Origin: Planctomycetota bacterium
Lineage (GTDB): Bacteria; Planctomycetota; J058; J103
Direction: 5' to 3'
DNA length: 5,773 bases
Assembly (NCBI GenBank): GCA_003694875.1
Contig: RFJN01000035.1
Coordinates: 1 to 5,773, forward strand
In this document: positions 1-5,424 of the stretch, piece after piece
How the letters are laid out: each line of letters starts with the position of its first letter
Position numbering within the stretch: the first letter of the stretch is position 1
The notes under the pieces: generated by a model
What the model saw: only the letters and a program-made list of their open reading frames with translations
Told to the model about the DNA's origin: nothing
Databases searched by the model: none
Program-made: the position numbers and the translations under genes

Positions 1-1
1 C

Positions 2-382
2 GATCTGCTCGAGGCGGGGGTCGAGGTGATCGCGCGCCCGCCGGGCAAGCAGGCGAGACGGCTGTCGCTGCTGTCCGGCGGCGAGAAGACCATGACGACG
101 GTGGCGCTGCTGTTCGCGGTCTTCCGCCACAAGCCGGGCCCGTTCTGCATCCTCGACGAGGTGGACGCCGCCCTCGACGAGCACAACGTGGGGCGCTTCG
201 TCACGCTCGTGCGGGAGTTCCTCGACCGCTCGCAGATCCTGGTGATCACGCACAACAAGAAGACCATGGCGGCGGCCGACGCGCTGTACGGCATCACCAT
301 GCCCGAGCCCGGCGTGTCCGCTCCGGTGAGCGTGCGGCTCGTGGGCCAGGGCAGCGCGCAACCGGTCGCCGCGAGCGCGTGA
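2..382 (+). CDS. smc: Chromosome segregation protein SMC, C-terminal end (partial)
   Basis: This is the last 126 residues of a structural-maintenance-of-chromosomes ATPase, cut by the left edge of the window. SMC dimers form the bacterial condensin ring that organises and segregates the nucleoid; the ATPase head is built from the N- and C-terminal ends of the chain. Visible head motifs, in order (fragment numbering), are the PPGK element just before the signature, the ABC signature LSGGEK at about 24-29, Walker B plus D-loop (FCILDEVDAALDE, about 48-60, with catalytic E53), and the switch histidine in VITHNKKTM (H84). The chain ends about 42 residues after that histidine, as usual for the family. 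RecN and Rad50 are less likely, because the spacing and the DEVDAALDE and THNKKTM strings are SMC-type. The frame is open to the left edge. The GGEKTMT variant of the signature resembles planctomycete SMCs from memory. The gene downstream starts 131 bases later. Confidence 0.95.
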   Translation, partial: DLLEAGVEVIARPPGKQARRLSLLSGGEKTMTTVALLFAVFRHKPGPFCILDEVDAALDEHNVGRFVTLVREFLDRSQILVITHNKKTMAAADALYGITMPEPGVSAPVSVRLVGQGSAQPVAASA

Positions 383-427
383 GCCTCCGCCGTCCTCGCG
401 TGGGATGGGATACCGGCGCGGAAATGT

Positions 428-457
428 TCGACGAACGCGTCCCGCCGATGCTAGTGT
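428..457 (+). promoter_or_regulatory. Weak candidate sigma70-type promoter for the lectin gene
   Basis: TCGACG (428-433) is followed after 18 bases by TAGTGT (452-457), about 56 bases before the ATG. The match to the -35/-10 consensus is poor (4/6 and 3/6), so this is only a suggestion. The -10 has the same TAnnnT form as the candidate in front of the next gene. Confidence 0.2.
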
Positions 458-499
458 TGAGTGACTCCGCGCCCACGGCGCGCAACGGACCCGCTGCGC

Positions 500-505
500 A
501 AGGAG
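500..505 (+). promoter_or_regulatory. Shine-Dalgarno site for the lectin gene
   Basis: AAGGAG lies 8 bases before the ATG at 514 and is the best ribosome binding site in the region. It decides the start: the same frame is open back to a GTG at 379, but the extra 45 residues would overlap the smc stop and would bury the signal peptide. Confidence 0.75.
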
Positions 506-513
506 TACACGCG

Positions 514-1257
514 ATGGCAGATCGTCTGGCTCGGACATGTGGACCGTGGCTCGCCGCGGTGACCGTGGTGCTCGGAGCCGTTCTGACCGCCTCCGCCGTC
601 CCGGTCTGGAACTCGGACTGGATCGTCCACAACGGGTCCGAGTACCGGGTGACCGGCGTCATGGACTGGAATGCGGCACAGGCGCAGGCGCAGTCGGTCG
701 GCGCCAACCTCGTCACGATCAACGACGCGGCCGAGCAGGCCTGGATCGAGACGAACCTTCTGCCCACCTATCAGAAATCGATCTGGGGATTCTGGATCGG
801 CCTCTACCAGCCGGCCGGCAGCCCCGAGCCCGCCGGCGGCTGGCAGTGGGTCAGCGGCGAGCCGGCGTCGTACAGGAACTGGCGAGCCGGAGAGCCCAAC
901 AACAGCGGCACGAACGGCATCCCCGAAAACTTCGCACACATGCTGGGCACGCGCACGTCCGCACCGGGCGCCTGGAACGACGTCAACCCCACAGACACGA
1001 TCCTGGGACCCATCGTCGGCCTCGTCGAGCGTCCGCTCGCCGCTCCGGTTCCGGAGCCGGTAGGCACCACCCTGGCCGCGATCGCCGTCGCGCTGTTCGT
1101 GGGCTGCACACGCCGCCGCCAGGCTCTGTTCAAAACCGAGCCCGTCGCGAGCGATTCGGCTGGCGCCGACTGGCGAGGAGCGAGGTTCGAAGTCGCCGGA
1201 GGCGTACGAAAGCAGCTCGAGGACGGCTTCAGTTCTCGCGACGCCGCAGGTCGGTGA
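514..1257 (+). CDS. Secreted C-type-lectin-domain protein with PEP-CTERM sorting signal
   Basis: A 247-residue exported protein. Residues 1-28 form a signal peptide (basic start, hydrophobic core about 11-24, probable cut after A-S-A28). Residues about 32-173 form a C-type lectin-like domain: an early W-x-x-A region, GANLVTIND (63-71), WIGL (94-97), GGWQWVSGEP, the EPNN sugar/calcium-type motif (127-130), ENFAHML, the WND core (154-156) and a final VGLVERP strand. The domain lacks the paired cysteines of animal lectins, as is common in bacteria. Next come VPEP (179-182), a hydrophobic stretch (about 184-198) and TRRR (199-202), the tripartite PEP-CTERM signal recognised by exosortase. Such proteins are usually processed and released or attached to exopolysaccharide. 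The ligand is unknown, although the EPN triplet is the mannose-type motif in animal lectins. Oddly, 45 more residues follow the basic cluster, where the family normally stops. A monocistronic gene is likely. Lectin domain and PEP-CTERM are confident; the role is not. Confidence 0.88.
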   Translation: MADRLARTCGPWLAAVTVVLGAVLTASAVPVWNSDWIVHNGSEYRVTGVMDWNAAQAQAQSVGANLVTINDAAEQAWIETNLLPTYQKSIWGFWIGLYQPAGSPEPAGGWQWVSGEPASYRNWRAGEPNNSGTNGIPENFAHMLGTRTSAPGAWNDVNPTDTILGPIVGLVERPLAAPVPEPVGTTLAAIAVALFVGCTRRRQALFKTEPVASDSAGADWRGARFEVAGGVRKQLEDGFSSRDAAGR

Positions 1258-1337
1258 TCAGCCGGCTATCGCAGTAGGGGCGTTTCCAAACAGAGCCCGG
1301 GCCGCGACCACGCCGTGTTGCCCCCTCGCGCCCCCGC

Positions 1338-1367
1338 TTGCGGTGACCCGATCTCGCCGACTACACT
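1338..1367 (+). promoter_or_regulatory. Candidate sigma70-type promoter for the zinc-ribbon membrane gene
   Basis: TTGCGG (1338-1343) and TACACT (1362-1367) are separated by 18 bases and lie 54 bases before the ATG at 1421. The -10 matches 4/6 and the -35 matches 3/6. The implied leader contains a small hairpin (GGGCG 1381-1385 with CGCCC 1392-1396). The call is inference from position and consensus only. Confidence 0.3.
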
Positions 1368-1420
1368 CGCGCCGGGCTTCGGGCGGGTTGGCGCCCGACG
1401 AATCGGGGGAAGATCGTCGC

Positions 1421-2083
1421 ATGAAGATCAAGTGCAAGTGCGGGCGCGTGCTCAACGTGCCGCCGGAACTCGCCGGCAAGAAGATCGCCTGCAAGAGCTG
1501 CGGGCAGCGCTATCGACTGCCGCCGGCCGGCGCGGCGAACAAGACGATCCAGATGGCGGCCTGGAAGCCGGACGACGAGACCGAGCACGCACCGGAGGAC
1601 GTCGGCGCGGTCGAACTCGGTCAGCGGCTGTCGCTCGCCTGGGTGCTGATCTCGGTGGTGATCACCCTCGCGCTGGGGATCGGCGGGGCGTGGGGTGTGC
1701 ACTACCTGCTCGAGGAGGTGGTCTCGGACGCCGATCAGCAGAAGTACGCCGCCTACATCGACATGGGCATGTGGTGGGGGCCGGTGCTTGCCTGCCTGAT
1801 CGCCGGCTGGATCACCGCCCGCATGTCGCCGGGCCTCACGATCGCCGAGCCCGCGATCGGCGCCGCGCTCAGCGTCGCCCTCATGGTGCTCGCCCTCGTC
1901 GCTCCCTACTCGCAGGTGCAGGACGTGCTCGGCCAGATCGGACTCGACGGGTTCCAGGTCAAGGCCGAGGACGTCAATCCGCCGGTGATCAACATCTTCG
2001 CGCTCGCCATGTTCGTGGCCGCCTGCATCTCGTGCACCGGCGCCTACTTCGGCGAGGTCGCACAACGCAAGCGCGCGGTGTGA
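1421..2083 (+). CDS. Zinc-ribbon protein with four predicted membrane helices, function unknown
   Basis: A 220-residue protein. Residues 1-33 are a compact zinc ribbon with metal ligands C5-x-C7 and C24-x-x-C27, around the typical turn LNVPPELAGKKI and ending YRLPP. After a polar linker (35-68) come four predicted hydrophobic helices at about 71-93, 116-133, 144-163 and 187-209. The segment between helices 3 and 4 (about 164-186) is polar and acidic, and the tail QRKRAV is basic, so both ends are probably cytoplasmic by the positive-inside rule. Short N-terminal ribbons of this type are frequent in planctomycete and myxobacterial proteins of unknown role, where they may bind metal, nucleic acid or protein partners. 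I do not recognise the membrane part, so no function is assigned. The ATG at 1421 is preferred over the in-frame upstream start at 1343 because the ribbon begins immediately after it and GGGGGA (1405-1410) lies 10 bases upstream. The gene converges on the minus-strand cluster. Confidence 0.85.
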   Translation: MKIKCKCGRVLNVPPELAGKKIACKSCGQRYRLPPAGAANKTIQMAAWKPDDETEHAPEDVGAVELGQRLSLAWVLISVVITLALGIGGAWGVHYLLEEVVSDADQQKYAAYIDMGMWWGPVLACLIAGWITARMSPGLTIAEPAIGAALSVALMVLALVAPYSQVQDVLGQIGLDGFQVKAEDVNPPVINIFALAMFVAACISCTGAYFGEVAQRKRAV

Positions 2084-2086
2084 GCC

Positions 2087-2115
2087 CCGGGGCCGCGCTC
2101 CCCCCGCGGCCCCGG
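2087..2115. terminator. GC-rich hairpin between convergent genes, probably a bidirectional terminator
   Basis: CCGGGGCCGCG (2087-2097) pairs perfectly with CGCGGCCCCGG (2105-2115), giving an 11-bp stem around a 7-base loop. It lies between the stop of the plus-strand membrane gene (2083) and the stop of the minus-strand hypothetical gene (2118), and nearly fills the gap. No T-tract follows on either strand, so it is not a canonical intrinsic terminator. The position in a convergent gap nevertheless makes a stop or RNA-end-protecting role for both transcripts the best reading. Confidence 0.6.
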
Positions 2116-2117
2116 CC

Positions 2118-2576
2118 TCAGCTCTGCGGACCGGGCCGGCGCGCCCGGTCCGCCGCCTCCGACCACGCCGCATCGAGGAACGCGACCGCGTCCCGGCGCC
2201 TCGGCGCAAATCGGCGCAACCTTCGCAGCAGGGCGCGTCGCAGGGGCGGTGGCGGCGCCGGGTCGCCGCGTCGCGCCCGCGCCTGCAGCCACGCCATCCA
2301 GGCCGCCTTGTCCTCCTCCCACCGGAAGCGGCGCGAGACGAGAGCCCACAGGTGCCAGCGCCACAGCCGCCGGGCGAACTGGCGCGCACAGCGGATACAC
2401 ACCCACGCAACGAGATCGTCGAGCTGCTCGCCGGGAGTATCGGGCCCCGCCGCGCGAGCGATCCAGACCCGCCCCCACAGCACGAGCAGCCCGCCTCGGC
2501 CCCAGGCTCCGAACGGCAGTGTGGCGCCCACGCGCACGCCCGCGCGGCGCAACCGCTCGCGAAGCTCGGCCGTCAT
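2118..2576 (-). CDS. Trp- and Arg-rich hypothetical protein, coupled to the RNA methyltransferase
   Basis: A 152-residue protein that I do not recognise. The start is chosen because its ATG (2576-2574) overlaps the TGA of the upstream methyltransferase (2575-2573) as ATGA, a classic translational-coupling arrangement; the same frame is open further upstream only as a shadow of that gene. The composition is striking: 11 tryptophans, most between residues 25 and 96 (including the W72-x-W74-x-x-W77 group), and many arginines. A CxxC pair (C60, C63) lies in a hydrophobic/basic stretch. A proline run at about 107-111 separates this part from an Arg-rich helix-like segment (113-128). There is no signal peptide or clear membrane span. 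The coupling suggests expression with the methyltransferase, and the basic character would suit RNA or ribosome contact, but that is inference. Third positions are GC-rich, in keeping with real coding. Confidence 0.65.
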   Translation of the reverse strand: MTAELRERLRRAGVRVGATLPFGAWGRGGLLVLWGRVWIARAAGPDTPGEQLDDLVAWVCIRCARQFARRLWRWHLWALVSRRFRWEEDKAAWMAWLQARARRGDPAPPPPLRRALLRRLRRFAPRRRDAVAFLDAAWSEAADRARRPGPQS

Positions 2577-3379
2577 CCGCGCAGCTGTCGGCTCAGCACG
2601 TAGGCGAGGATGCCGAAGGCGACCCCGGCGTTGAGCGACTCGACCCCGGGCTCGATGGGGATCCAGACCCGCCGCTCGACGAGATCCAGGGTCTCGGAGC
2701 GCAACCCGCGCCCCTCGCTGCCGATCACGAGCGCCACCGGCCCCCCGACCGCCCGCAGGGCCACCTCGGGTGGATCGCCGCCGGGTGCCGCCGCGATCGG
2801 AACGAAGCCGTGCTCGCGCAGCCACGCGAGGATCTCGGCGGCGTTCTCGCCGGTGCGCAGCACCGGGAAGCGGAAGACCGTCGCGGCCGCCGCCCGCACC
2901 ACCTTGGCTCCGTAGGGATCCGTCGTGCCCCGGGTCAGGATCGCTCCGCGAAACCCGAGCGCGGCGGCCGATCGCAGCGTAGCCCCGAGGTTGCCCGGAT
3001 CCTGCAGCTCCTCGAGTACCACGACCGGTCGCGTGTCGCCCTCGCGCAGCAGGTCCTCGCGCCGCCAGCGCGGCTCCTGCGCGACGAGCACGATGCCCTG
3101 CGAGCGTTCGGTCGACGAGATCTTGTCGAACACCGGCGGGGTGACCGGGTGGATCGCCACTCCGCGCCGCTCGAGTTCCTCAAGCACCGGCTCGTTTGCC
3201 CGCGCCCCACCGAAGCCCGCGCGCACGAGCGCATACACGGGCTCGACGCCCGAGCGTAACGCGTCGAGCACCGCCTTGCGGCCCTCCACGAGCACTCGCC
3301 CCGCCTTGACCCGGTTGTGGGAACTGCGCAACGCCCCCGCTTCCTTGACGTGTCGGTTGCGGGTGGACTCGATCAACAT
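2573..3379 (-). CDS. TrmH/SpoU-family RNA 2'-O-ribose methyltransferase
   Basis: A 268-residue SPOUT enzyme that transfers a methyl group from S-adenosylmethionine to a ribose 2'-OH in rRNA or tRNA. The N-terminal third (about 5-100) is the SpoU substrate-binding domain: STRNRHVKEAGAL, then GRVLVEGRKAVLDAL, ending with SSTERSQGIVLVAQ. The knotted catalytic domain follows with all three family motifs: motif 1 PGNLGATLRSA (128-138; N130 and catalytic-type R136), motif 2 VIGSEGRGL (218-226; E222), and motif 3 IPIEPGVESLNAGVAFGI (240-257), which form the trefoil knot and cofactor pocket. The length is normal for the family. The exact target nucleotide cannot be read from sequence; the protein resembles the general 23S rRNA-type TrmH homologues more than tRNA Gm18 TrmH. 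The ATG at 3379 has GAGGA (3395-3391) 11 bases upstream. It overlaps the next gene by 4 bases and lies 67 bases after the deaminase stop, so the three may form one operon. Confidence 0.92.
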   Translation of the reverse strand: MLIESTRNRHVKEAGALRSSHNRVKAGRVLVEGRKAVLDALRSGVEPVYALVRAGFGGARANEPVLEELERRGVAIHPVTPPVFDKISSTERSQGIVLVAQEPRWRREDLLREGDTRPVVVLEELQDPGNLGATLRSAAALGFRGAILTRGTTDPYGAKVVRAAAATVFRFPVLRTGENAAEILAWLREHGFVPIAAAPGGDPPEVALRAVGGPVALVIGSEGRGLRSETLDLVERRVWIPIEPGVESLNAGVAFGILAYVLSRQLRG

Positions 3380-3446
3380 GGCTCGGCCCGTCCTCGTTCG
3401 GCTGCCGCCACCGGTGCATCTCCCTCAACGCGCGCGGCTCGCTCCG

Positions 3447-4487
3447 TCACGCGAGGAACGAGGCGGCGCGCGCGCGCCGGACACACTCGTTCATCTGCTC
3501 CGGACGCAGGATCCCGTGCTCGTGCAACAGGCGGAACTCGTTCATGAGATCGGTCCGCAGAAGATAGGTTCCGTCGGTATTGATCGTGAACGGCACGCTG
3601 GCTTCGACGAATCGCTGCAGCGTCTCCCGCACCCCCTCGAAGCCGTCGATCGTACGGCACCATACGTTCGAGGACGGACAGATCTCGAGCACCACGCCCT
3701 CTTCCCGCAAGATCTTCATCGTCTCCGGACTGCGCGCCGCTTGAATGCCGTGCCCGATCCGCTGCGGTCGAAGCCGGCGCACCGCGGCCGCCACCCCCTC
3801 CGGGCCGGTCTGCTCCGTCTCGCCGGTGTGGATCGTCACCCCGAGACCGGCGGCGCGAGCCCGATCGAGCAACGAGGCGTAGCGTTCGAGCGCGACCGGA
3901 TCGCGCTCGATCGGGTCCGTCTCGGGCCCGGCGAGATCGATCCCCACCACACCACGTTCGTGGTAGCGGATCGCCTTGTCCACGATGATCTCGTTGAGTT
4001 CGTAGCTGAACTCGCGCGCCATGCAGAAGATCAGCCCGGCGCGGCAGCCGTACTCGAGCACGGCCTGGTCCATGCCGCGCAGCGCCGCGTGGATGATGTG
4101 GTCGAGGTCGCGTTCGCCGCCGAGGTTGCGTTTCATGGGGTTGAAGCGCAGCTCGATGCTCGTCACGTTCGCCCCGCGGTACTCCTTGCTGATGATCTCG
4201 TAGGTGCAGCGTTCGATCGCGGCGGGCGAGCTCTGGATCTTCTCGGTCCACTTGTGCAGGATCCCGAGATAGTCCTCGACCGAGTGCACCTTGTTCTCGC
4301 TGACGGTGATCAGATCGAGAAACTCCCAGTAGTCGCGCACCGGCAGGCGCAGCCCCTGCTGGTGCGCGATCGACCACATGACGTGCGGGGCCACGCTCGC
4401 GCCCATGTGGATGTGCAGATCGATCAGCGGCAGGTCCAGGAAGGACAGCGCTGCGAGCTTCTCCTTGCGCGTCACGTCGAAGGCCAT
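3447..4487 (-). CDS. Adenosine-deaminase-family metallohydrolase
   Basis: A 346-residue amidohydrolase of the adenosine/AMP deaminase family, which hydrolyses the 6-amino group of purines with one zinc ion in a TIM barrel. Family landmarks are present: zinc ligands H25 and H27 in DLHIHMG, the IDLAGPE loop (184-189 region), zinc ligand H220 and catalytic E223 in HTGE, catalytic H246 in RIGHGI, the CPSSN strand (270-274), and zinc ligand D305 in NTDG. The notable change is G306, where adenosine deaminases have a second aspartate (NTDD) that contacts purine N7. The substrate may therefore differ from adenosine; adenine, aminodeoxyfutalosine or a modified nucleotide are alternatives that cannot be separated here. 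There is no signal peptide, so it is cytoplasmic. The length is typical. The ATG at 4487 is preferred over the in-frame TTG at 4511 because GAGGAA sits 7 bases ahead of it. The TrmH gene follows after 67 bases. Confidence 0.9.
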   Translation of the reverse strand: MAFDVTRKEKLAALSFLDLPLIDLHIHMGASVAPHVMWSIAHQQGLRLPVRDYWEFLDLITVSENKVHSVEDYLGILHKWTEKIQSSPAAIERCTYEIISKEYRGANVTSIELRFNPMKRNLGGERDLDHIIHAALRGMDQAVLEYGCRAGLIFCMAREFSYELNEIIVDKAIRYHERGVVGIDLAGPETDPIERDPVALERYASLLDRARAAGLGVTIHTGETEQTGPEGVAAAVRRLRPQRIGHGIQAARSPETMKILREEGVVLEICPSSNVWCRTIDGFEGVRETLQRFVEASVPFTINTDGTYLLRTDLMNEFRLLHEHGILRPEQMNECVRRARAASFLA

Positions 4488-4494
4488 GCGGCGG

Positions 4495-4500
4495 TTCCTC
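4495..4500 (-). promoter_or_regulatory. Shine-Dalgarno site of the deaminase gene
   Basis: On the minus strand GAGGAA (4500-4495) lies 7 bases before the ATG at 4487. It is the strongest ribosome binding site in the minus-strand cluster and rules out the longer reading from the TTG at 4511, which would include the site inside the gene. Confidence 0.8.
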
Positions 4501-4548
4501 AGCGGTTGCAAGCCGGCAAGCGTACCACGGCCCTGCTGCCGATGAAAG

Positions 4549-4590
4549 CCCGGGCACGCGCCACAGCGCCCCGGGCTCCCCCGGGCACGC
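4549..4590 (+). repeat. Short direct repeat with three CCCGGG palindromes
   Basis: The 11-mer CCCGGGCACGC occurs at 4549-4559 and again at 4580-4590. A further CCCGGG at 4570-4575 lies between them. The palindromes can pair with one another in alternative ways (for example GCCCGGG 4548-4554 with CCCGGGC 4570-4576). They lie in the 150-base gap between rsmD and the deaminase start. They could be a leader structure or simply low-complexity GC sequence. Confidence 0.35.
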
Positions 4591-4604
4591 CGGCACAGCG
4601 GCCG

Positions 4605-4626
4605 GGATCCGTTGGCGAACGGCTCC
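4605..4626 (-). terminator. Possible weak terminator hairpin after rsmD
   Basis: GGA-x-CCGTT (4605-4613) pairs with AACGG-x-TCC (4618-4626) around a 4-base loop: 8 base pairs with one internal mismatch, 12 bases past the rsmD stop. No U-tract follows on the minus strand. It may separate rsmD from the deaminase transcript, but the evidence is structural only. Confidence 0.25.
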
Positions 4627-4637
4627 AGCGTCCCGAC

Positions 4638-5210
4638 TCAGGGTTTCCGCTCCCCAGCGCGCGGTTCATGGAACTCGAACACGGTATTGCCCCACCGACG
4701 CGTGTCGGTGTGCACGAGACGCTCGAGAACCGGCGGCACGTAGCCCTCCTTCCGGTCGCGCTGCACGACCACGAGCGCCCCCGGGGCGAGCACGTCGGCG
4801 CGATCGAGCGCCTCGAGCGCACGCGGCTGCAGTCCCTGCCAGTACGGTGGCGGCACCAGCACGAGATCGAATCGTCGCCCCGCGGCCTCGAGCGAGCCCA
4901 GGGCGGCGAAAGCGTCGCGACGCAGCGGCTCGATCTGCTCCGCGGCGCCGAGGGTCTGCGCGTTGCGTTCGATCGCGGCGATCGCCGCCGCGCTGCGATC
5001 GACCGCCACCGCGTGCGCCGCACCGCGCGAGAGCGCCTCGAACACGAGCGCGCCCGAACCGGCGAACAGATCCAGCACACGCGCGCCCTCGAGCCGCGGG
5101 GCGAGCACATCCATGAGCGCCGAGCGCACCCGCGTCAGCACCGGGCGCGTCTCCTTGCCCCGCGGCGTCCACAGCCTGCGTCCGCGCCAGCGCCCCTTCG
5201 CGATGCGCAC
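4638..5210 (-). CDS. rsmD: RsmD-family 16S rRNA guanine-N2 methyltransferase with altered catalytic motif
   Basis: A 190-residue class I SAM-dependent methyltransferase of the RsmD family, whose characterised members methylate N2 of G966 in 16S rRNA. Evidence: the N-terminal signature RIAKGRWRGRRLWTP (2-16), RPVLTRVRSALMDVL (22-36), SAM motif I LDLFAGSGAL (46-55) followed by EALSRGA, an acidic end of strand 2 (D71), and the C-terminal RRWGNTVFEF (171-180). All are in the usual order and at the usual family length (about 185-200 residues). The important oddity is motif IV: RsmD proteins have DPPY or DPPF, but here residues 119-123 read V-P-P-P-Y, so the catalytic-site aspartate is replaced. 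The start is taken as GTG at 5210, because GGGAGG (5223-5218) lies 7 bases upstream and the protein then begins with the canonical MRI. An in-frame ATG at 5243 (201 residues) and a TTG at 5309 lack a good ribosome site. Family membership is confident; activity and exact start are not. Confidence 0.88.
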   Translation of the reverse strand: MRIAKGRWRGRRLWTPRGKETRPVLTRVRSALMDVLAPRLEGARVLDLFAGSGALVFEALSRGAAHAVAVDRSAAAIAAIERNAQTLGAAEQIEPLRRDAFAALGSLEAAGRRFDLVLVPPPYWQGLQPRALEALDRADVLAPGALVVVQRDRKEGYVPPVLERLVHTDTRRWGNTVFEFHEPRAGERKP

Positions 5211-5217
5211 CCACACC

Positions 5218-5223
5218 CCTCCC
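5218..5223 (-). promoter_or_regulatory. Shine-Dalgarno site supporting the GTG start of rsmD
   Basis: On the minus strand GGGAGG (5223-5218) is 7 bases ahead of the GTG at 5210. The resulting protein begins MRIAKGRWRGRRL, matching the way RsmD proteins usually begin. The upstream ATG at 5243 has no comparable site. Confidence 0.55.
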
Positions 5224-5340
5224 TGCCCTCGAACCGCCGGCATCGTCGTCGCGCCGCGGGCTCGAGGCAAGAGGGAGCGTGGCGGCCCGATCGGACGGCG
5301 CTGCCGCAACGTTCACTCCGTGCTTCGTAGACCGCAAACC

Positions 5341-5392
5341 TACCCACTTCGAGCGGGGAGAGCTTCGCAAGGACGACAACGAAGTGGTGGTA
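5341..5392. repeat. Inverted repeat, 11-bp stem with 2-base bulge
   Basis: TACCCACTTCG (5341-5351) pairs with CGAAGTG (5380-5386) plus GGTA (5389-5392), leaving GT as a bulge and a 28-base loop. It lies about 130 bases upstream of the rsmD start and next to the larger hairpin at 5425-5532. It could be part of a structured leader RNA or of a small repeat element. Confidence 0.5.
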
Positions 5393-5424
5393 ACGAAGAC
5401 GCTTCTCGAAACGGCAGCAGACCA

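Noticed and set aside
379..513. N-terminal extension of the lectin gene from a GTG overlapping the smc stop
   Set aside because: There is no ribosome site, and it would place 45 residues before an evident signal peptide. AAGGAG marks the ATG at 514.
1258..1494. Minus-strand frame of 78 codons over the start of the zinc-ribbon gene
   Set aside because: It overlaps the zinc ribbon coding sequence antisense, has no ribosome site and no recognisable motif.
2577..2825. Upstream 83 codons of the frame holding the Trp-rich protein
   Set aside because: They lie entirely inside the methyltransferase gene in another frame and are Arg/Gly-rich shadow sequence.
4488..4511. Longer deaminase start at a TTG
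   Set aside because: The segment contains the GAGGAA ribosome site for the ATG at 4487, and homologues begin near that point.
5211..5309. Longer rsmD starts (ATG 5243, TTG 5309)
   Set aside because: They add non-conserved residues and lack a good ribosome site. The ATG at 5243 remains possible.
2925..5330. An 801-codon plus-strand open frame across the minus-strand methyltransferase and deaminase genes
   Set aside because: It is antisense to genes with clear family motifs, its product is Arg/Pro/His-rich without recognisable domains, and long antisense frames are expected at this GC content.
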